Assembly (NCBI RefSeq): GCF_017315945.1
Contig: NZ_JAFLWI010000008.1
Span: 1 to 64,000 of the forward strand
Direction of reading: 5' to 3'
DNA length: 64,000 nucleotides
Origin: Candidatus Enterococcus courvalinii
GTDB lineage: Bacteria; Bacillota; Bacilli; Lactobacillales; Enterococcaceae
Of this stretch, positions 61,124 to 64,000 are shown piece after piece. The notes beneath the pieces are model-generated. The model saw only the letters and a list, made by a program, of their open reading frames with translations, was not told where the DNA came from and did no database searches. Position 1 is the stretch's first letter; every line of letters begins with the position of its first letter. Position numbers and translations under genes: made by a program.

Positions 61124-64000
61124 ATTCATCGGTTTATTTTTTTGATAACTTTCAGCATTTGATCAAACGAAAAGATGCGAAGAATTTAATTGAAGTTTCT
61201 CAAGAAAAAGAAATTACTGCGGAGAAAAAAGAATTATTGAACGACGTACTTTATGTTACAACGAAATTCGATGAGACCATTACAAGCGCGCAATTCATGG
61301 CGGTTCGTGAAAGCGAATCGTCTTTTTCATTGTATCGAATCACGAAAATTAGTGATCCAAACGAAACACTTGAATTTACTGGGATTGGCTTTGCGTCTGA
61401 TGAACTAGACTCGTATATCATCAATCAGATAGTAGCAAATAAGCAATCCATTGATTCTTTACTTAATGAGCTATTGGCTTTTACTAATGGTAATTGGCGA
61501 GTGGGCTACGTCGAACCAGGGCTATCCAAGATTACAACAACTTTTGATTATGTATCTGTACGAGAAGCACTAAAACAATTGCAAACTTTTGGAATGGAGT
61601 TTTTGTTTTGTTGCACACTAGATTCTGATGGGATCAAAGATAAGTGGATCGAAGTATATCTGCAGATCGGCACAATTTCTAATAAGCGATTTACTTATGG
61701 CAGTAAGGCATTAACTGTTATCAAAGAAGTCGATCAAAGTGCCATTTATACTTCAATCATCGGGCGTGGAAAAGGTGAAAATGTTGGAAGTGGTCAAGGA
61801 AAAAGGCTAGATTTTACCAATATTGAATGGAAAAAATCCAAGGGAGATCCACTTGATAAACCAAAAGGACAACCTTTTCTTGAAAACGTTGAAGCAACGC
61901 AAAAGTACGGCGTTCCACAAAAAAATGGAAAGATGTACAAACGAGAAAAAGTTGTTGTTTTTGATGATATTGATGACCCACAAGAATTGTTACAGAATAC
62001 CTATCTGACTTTACTAGATTCAGCTAGACCGTTAGCTCAATTTCAAGCAGAAGTAACGGAGGGTGACGTCATAGGAAATACTGTAACTATTCACAGATAT
62101 GACAAAGGATATCATTATGCCACACGGATTTATAAAACAAAAATCAATCGTTTAACCGGAAAAGCAACTGTCGAATTAGGTGATAATCTAACAAAAGATA
62201 CAAGAAAACAGTCAGCAAAAGTTGCAACTAATTTGTCTGAATTGGAATCAACCAAAATGACTTTTTATCAATCAACTGAAATTGGAAAATATCAAGATGA
62301 TATTATGCGTGGTGCTGGTGAAAATGGTGGTTCTGTTTATCAGGTGAATGGAATTGAAGCAGGTGTTAGCAATAGTCGGGAAGTATATGAAACGGTCTAT
62401 ATGGATGGGGAAAATATTCCTAACTCGAAGTATTTTATGATTGAAAATAATTCTGGAATTTCATTTAAGCAATGTAAGCAAGGTCAATGGAAAACAATCA
62501 AAGATGTTCATAATGGTCCGTCAACGACTGCATGGTCCTTAGATGGTCAATTCAATGCAAATTTTATTCGTACAGGTATTTTGAACGGGGTACTTGTGGA
62601 AGGCGTTATGTTGAAATCGGCTCATCGAAATATGACTTACCAAGCTGTTTTAGATAGAGGATCATTAGAATTTCAATACTACAAAGAAACACCAGAAGAT
62701 TTAAATTATACGAATGAAAATTGGCAAAACGCAGTTGAGGGAGAAGTTGTAGGTAGAATCGAAGGAACTTTGGGAGCAGCTGGTAAACCAAATGGATTTG
62801 CAGTCATCCAGTATCCAGGACAGATTTTTTCCATTAATTCTGCTTATGAAAATGGTAGTACGGGAGCTGTTTTCCAGATTCCTAAAGAATCTAGTGGTGA
62901 AAAGCGGAAGTACAAGCTTTTGGGAGAAGGTACGTTTAGCAATGGAAAAATTATTTTTGAAGACGATGTGACATTTGAGGGAAAGGTACAAGTCAATGGA
63001 CGACTGGATGCGAAAGAACTCTATATCAATGGTGTAAAAATTGACACAAATGGTGGCGGAAGTTCTGGTGGAAATAACGGAAGCTGGAATGGACAATATC
63101 CATCAGAAGTCACTTCTGATCGTGACAAACGTTATTGGCAGATTTGGGCAATGGCTATTAGCGCTGGGTTTACGAAGCAAGCTGCTGCTGCACTATTGGG
63201 TAATGCACAAGGTGAATCAGATGCCAACCCAGTTGCAGATGAAGGCAACGGTGTACCAGGCTATGGTTATGGTGTATGGCAATGGACAGATAATACAGGT
63301 GTGAATAGTGGGCGTGTGTATATGATTAATCTCATGACACAAGCAGGAGTCACAGAAGATCCAGACACAATCACAGCACAGTTTAAGTTGTTAATGTGGC
63401 ATTCATTAAATGGGCAATGGATTGCAACTAGCGCTTATCCACTCACATGGACACAATTTATGAATTTAACTGATATCAATACAGCCGCACAAGCATTTGT
63501 GACCAATTTTGAAAGACCACGCGATCCACATCCGGAAAGAAGTGTATGGGCGCAAGAATGGTATGACAAATTCGTAAATTTGGATATTCCAAAAAATGAA
63601 GGATACACCAAACCTATCGCGAGTCCAATCACCGTTACAAGTGAAATGGGATGGCGCATTTCGCCAATCACTGGACAACAAGAGTTTCATAATGGAATTG
63701 ATTTGGTGAATGGAAATCCGAACACCCCGATTTTTGCAGCAGGCGATGGTGAAGTCATCACTGCGGGGGCAGAATATTTTGATTGGTACGGGAATTACAC
63801 GGTTATAAAACATACGGATGGAATGTTTACTGGATACGCACATCAAAGTCGAGTAGATGTCTCTAAAGGGCAAACAGTGGTTGCTGGTCAGCAAATTGGC
63901 TTGATGGGAACGACTGGACCATCCACAGGTGAGCATCTGCATTTCCAATTTATGGATGAGTTTTACCCATCATCGAGTAATCATTTTCATAATCCAAGAA
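61120..64000 (+). CDS. Tail-tip protein (Tal) with tail-lysozyme and M23 peptidase domains, partial
   Basis: At least 960 aa, open to the window end. The start is TTG 61120 with AAGGGGG 8 bases upstream, overlapping the Dit stop. Residues about 1-370: phage tail endopeptidase/hub domain. About 370-640: beta-rich spacer, then a GGGSSGGNNGS hinge (near 647). About 670-825: phage tail lysozyme-like domain (WQIWAMAISAGFTKQAAAALLGNAQGESDANP, split as WQIWAMAISAGF and LLGNAQGESD, the Glu being the likely catalyst). About 840-960: M23 metallopeptidase (HNGID and HLHF zinc motifs). Such tips degrade peptidoglycan locally. Confidence 0.88.
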   Translation, partial: MNSSVYFFDNFQHLIKRKDAKNLIEVSQEKEITAEKKELLNDVLYVTTKFDETITSAQFMAVRESESSFSLYRITKISDPNETLEFTGIGFASDELDSYIINQIVANKQSIDSLLNELLAFTNGNWRVGYVEPGLSKITTTFDYVSVREALKQLQTFGMEFLFCCTLDSDGIKDKWIEVYLQIGTISNKRFTYGSKALTVIKEVDQSAIYTSIIGRGKGENVGSGQGKRLDFTNIEWKKSKGDPLDKPKGQPFLENVEATQKYGVPQKNGKMYKREKVVVFDDIDDPQELLQNTYLTLLDSARPLAQFQAEVTEGDVIGNTVTIHRYDKGYHYATRIYKTKINRLTGKATVELGDNLTKDTRKQSAKVATNLSELESTKMTFYQSTEIGKYQDDIMRGAGENGGSVYQVNGIEAGVSNSREVYETVYMDGENIPNSKYFMIENNSGISFKQCKQGQWKTIKDVHNGPSTTAWSLDGQFNANFIRTGILNGVLVEGVMLKSAHRNMTYQAVLDRGSLEFQYYKETPEDLNYTNENWQNAVEGEVVGRIEGTLGAAGKPNGFAVIQYPGQIFSINSAYENGSTGAVFQIPKESSGEKRKYKLLGEGTFSNGKIIFEDDVTFEGKVQVNGRLDAKELYINGVKIDTNGGGSSGGNNGSWNGQYPSEVTSDRDKRYWQIWAMAISAGFTKQAAAALLGNAQGESDANPVADEGNGVPGYGYGVWQWTDNTGVNSGRVYMINLMTQAGVTEDPDTITAQFKLLMWHSLNGQWIATSAYPLTWTQFMNLTDINTAAQAFVTNFERPRDPHPERSVWAQEWYDKFVNLDIPKNEGYTKPIASPITVTSEMGWRISPITGQQEFHNGIDLVNGNPNTPIFAAGDGEVITAGAEYFDWYGNYTVIKHTDGMFTGYAHQSRVDVSKGQTVVAGQQIGLMGTTGPSTGEHLHFQFMDEFYPSSSNHFHNPR

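Larger units (their letters stand above)
55792..64000 (+). mobile_element. Tail-only phage locus, probable non-contractile tailocin (partial at right edge)
   Basis: Gene order: ImmA-like protease and XRE repressor (leftward), then ArpU-type activator, major tail protein, chaperone G and GT, tape measure, distal tail protein, tail-tip lysin (rightward). No integrase, replication, terminase, portal, protease, capsid or connector gene lies between activator and tail, where a complete siphophage would keep them. Known F-type tailocins such as Listeria monocin share this make-up. Baseplate/receptor-binding and lysis genes would follow beyond 64000 and cannot be confirmed here. Confidence 0.75.

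Overview
The window is chromosomal DNA of a low-GC Gram-positive coccus, almost certainly an Enterococcus. Supporting signs are the end of a 5S rRNA gene followed by a dense tRNA cluster, the divergent mvaS / bifunctional mvaE pair typical of enterococci, MapZ, the fer-ypbB-recQ order, and Shine-Dalgarno-led genes with frequent GTG/TTG starts. A stand-alone tuf gene encodes an EF-Tu of streptococcal type. This matches the second tuf (tufB) carried by several enterococci of the E. faecium-like groups and argues against E. faecalis. I cannot name the species from sequence alone.

Layout. 1-1490: 5S rRNA end and 15 tRNA genes, with a duplicated His-Gln-Leu block. 1.5-10.6 kb: mhqD/mhqO-like detoxification pair; a beta-glucoside module (GntR regulator, PTS EIIC, 6-phospho-beta-glucosidase) with a visible operator and cre site; C69 dipeptidase; UspA; cardiolipin synthase. 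10.7-13.7 kb: a yybP-ykoY (Mn2+) riboswitch with its terminator in front of a P-type cation ATPase. 14.5-18.4 kb: mevalonate genes. 18.6-20 kb: secreted PI-PLC with a lectin-like tail. 20-25.4 kb: hypothetical genes, aldo/keto reductase, nucleoid-associated protein, YxeA-like protein, tuf. 25.4-32 kb: mprF with an upstream hydrolase, a membrane-anchored lysozyme-like protein, a second P-type ATPase. 32-43.7 kb: dnaG-rpoD, mapZ, cvfB, fur under two perfect PerR boxes, xerD-ribT-scpA-scpB-rluB, and an FMN riboswitch upstream of ribU. 44-55.7 kb: YfcC-type carrier with pepV, a hydrolase, fer/ypbB/recQ/LysM, cmk, rpsA, der, hup.

55.8-64.0 kb (to the window end) is the most unusual part. Directly after hup lies a perfect 60-nt palindrome, then a phage-type control pair (ImmA-like metalloprotease and XRE repressor) divergent from an ArpU-type late activator. 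This is followed immediately by tail genes only: major tail protein, a tail chaperone pair joined by a canonical -1 slippery site, a short tape measure, distal tail protein, and a large tail-tip protein carrying a lysozyme-like and an M23 peptidase domain (running off the window). There is no integrase, replication, terminase, portal or capsid gene between regulator and tail. This is the expected architecture of a non-contractile (F-type, monocin-like) phage tail-like bacteriocin, or tailocin, under repressor control. Receptor-binding, holin and endolysin genes would lie beyond the right edge.
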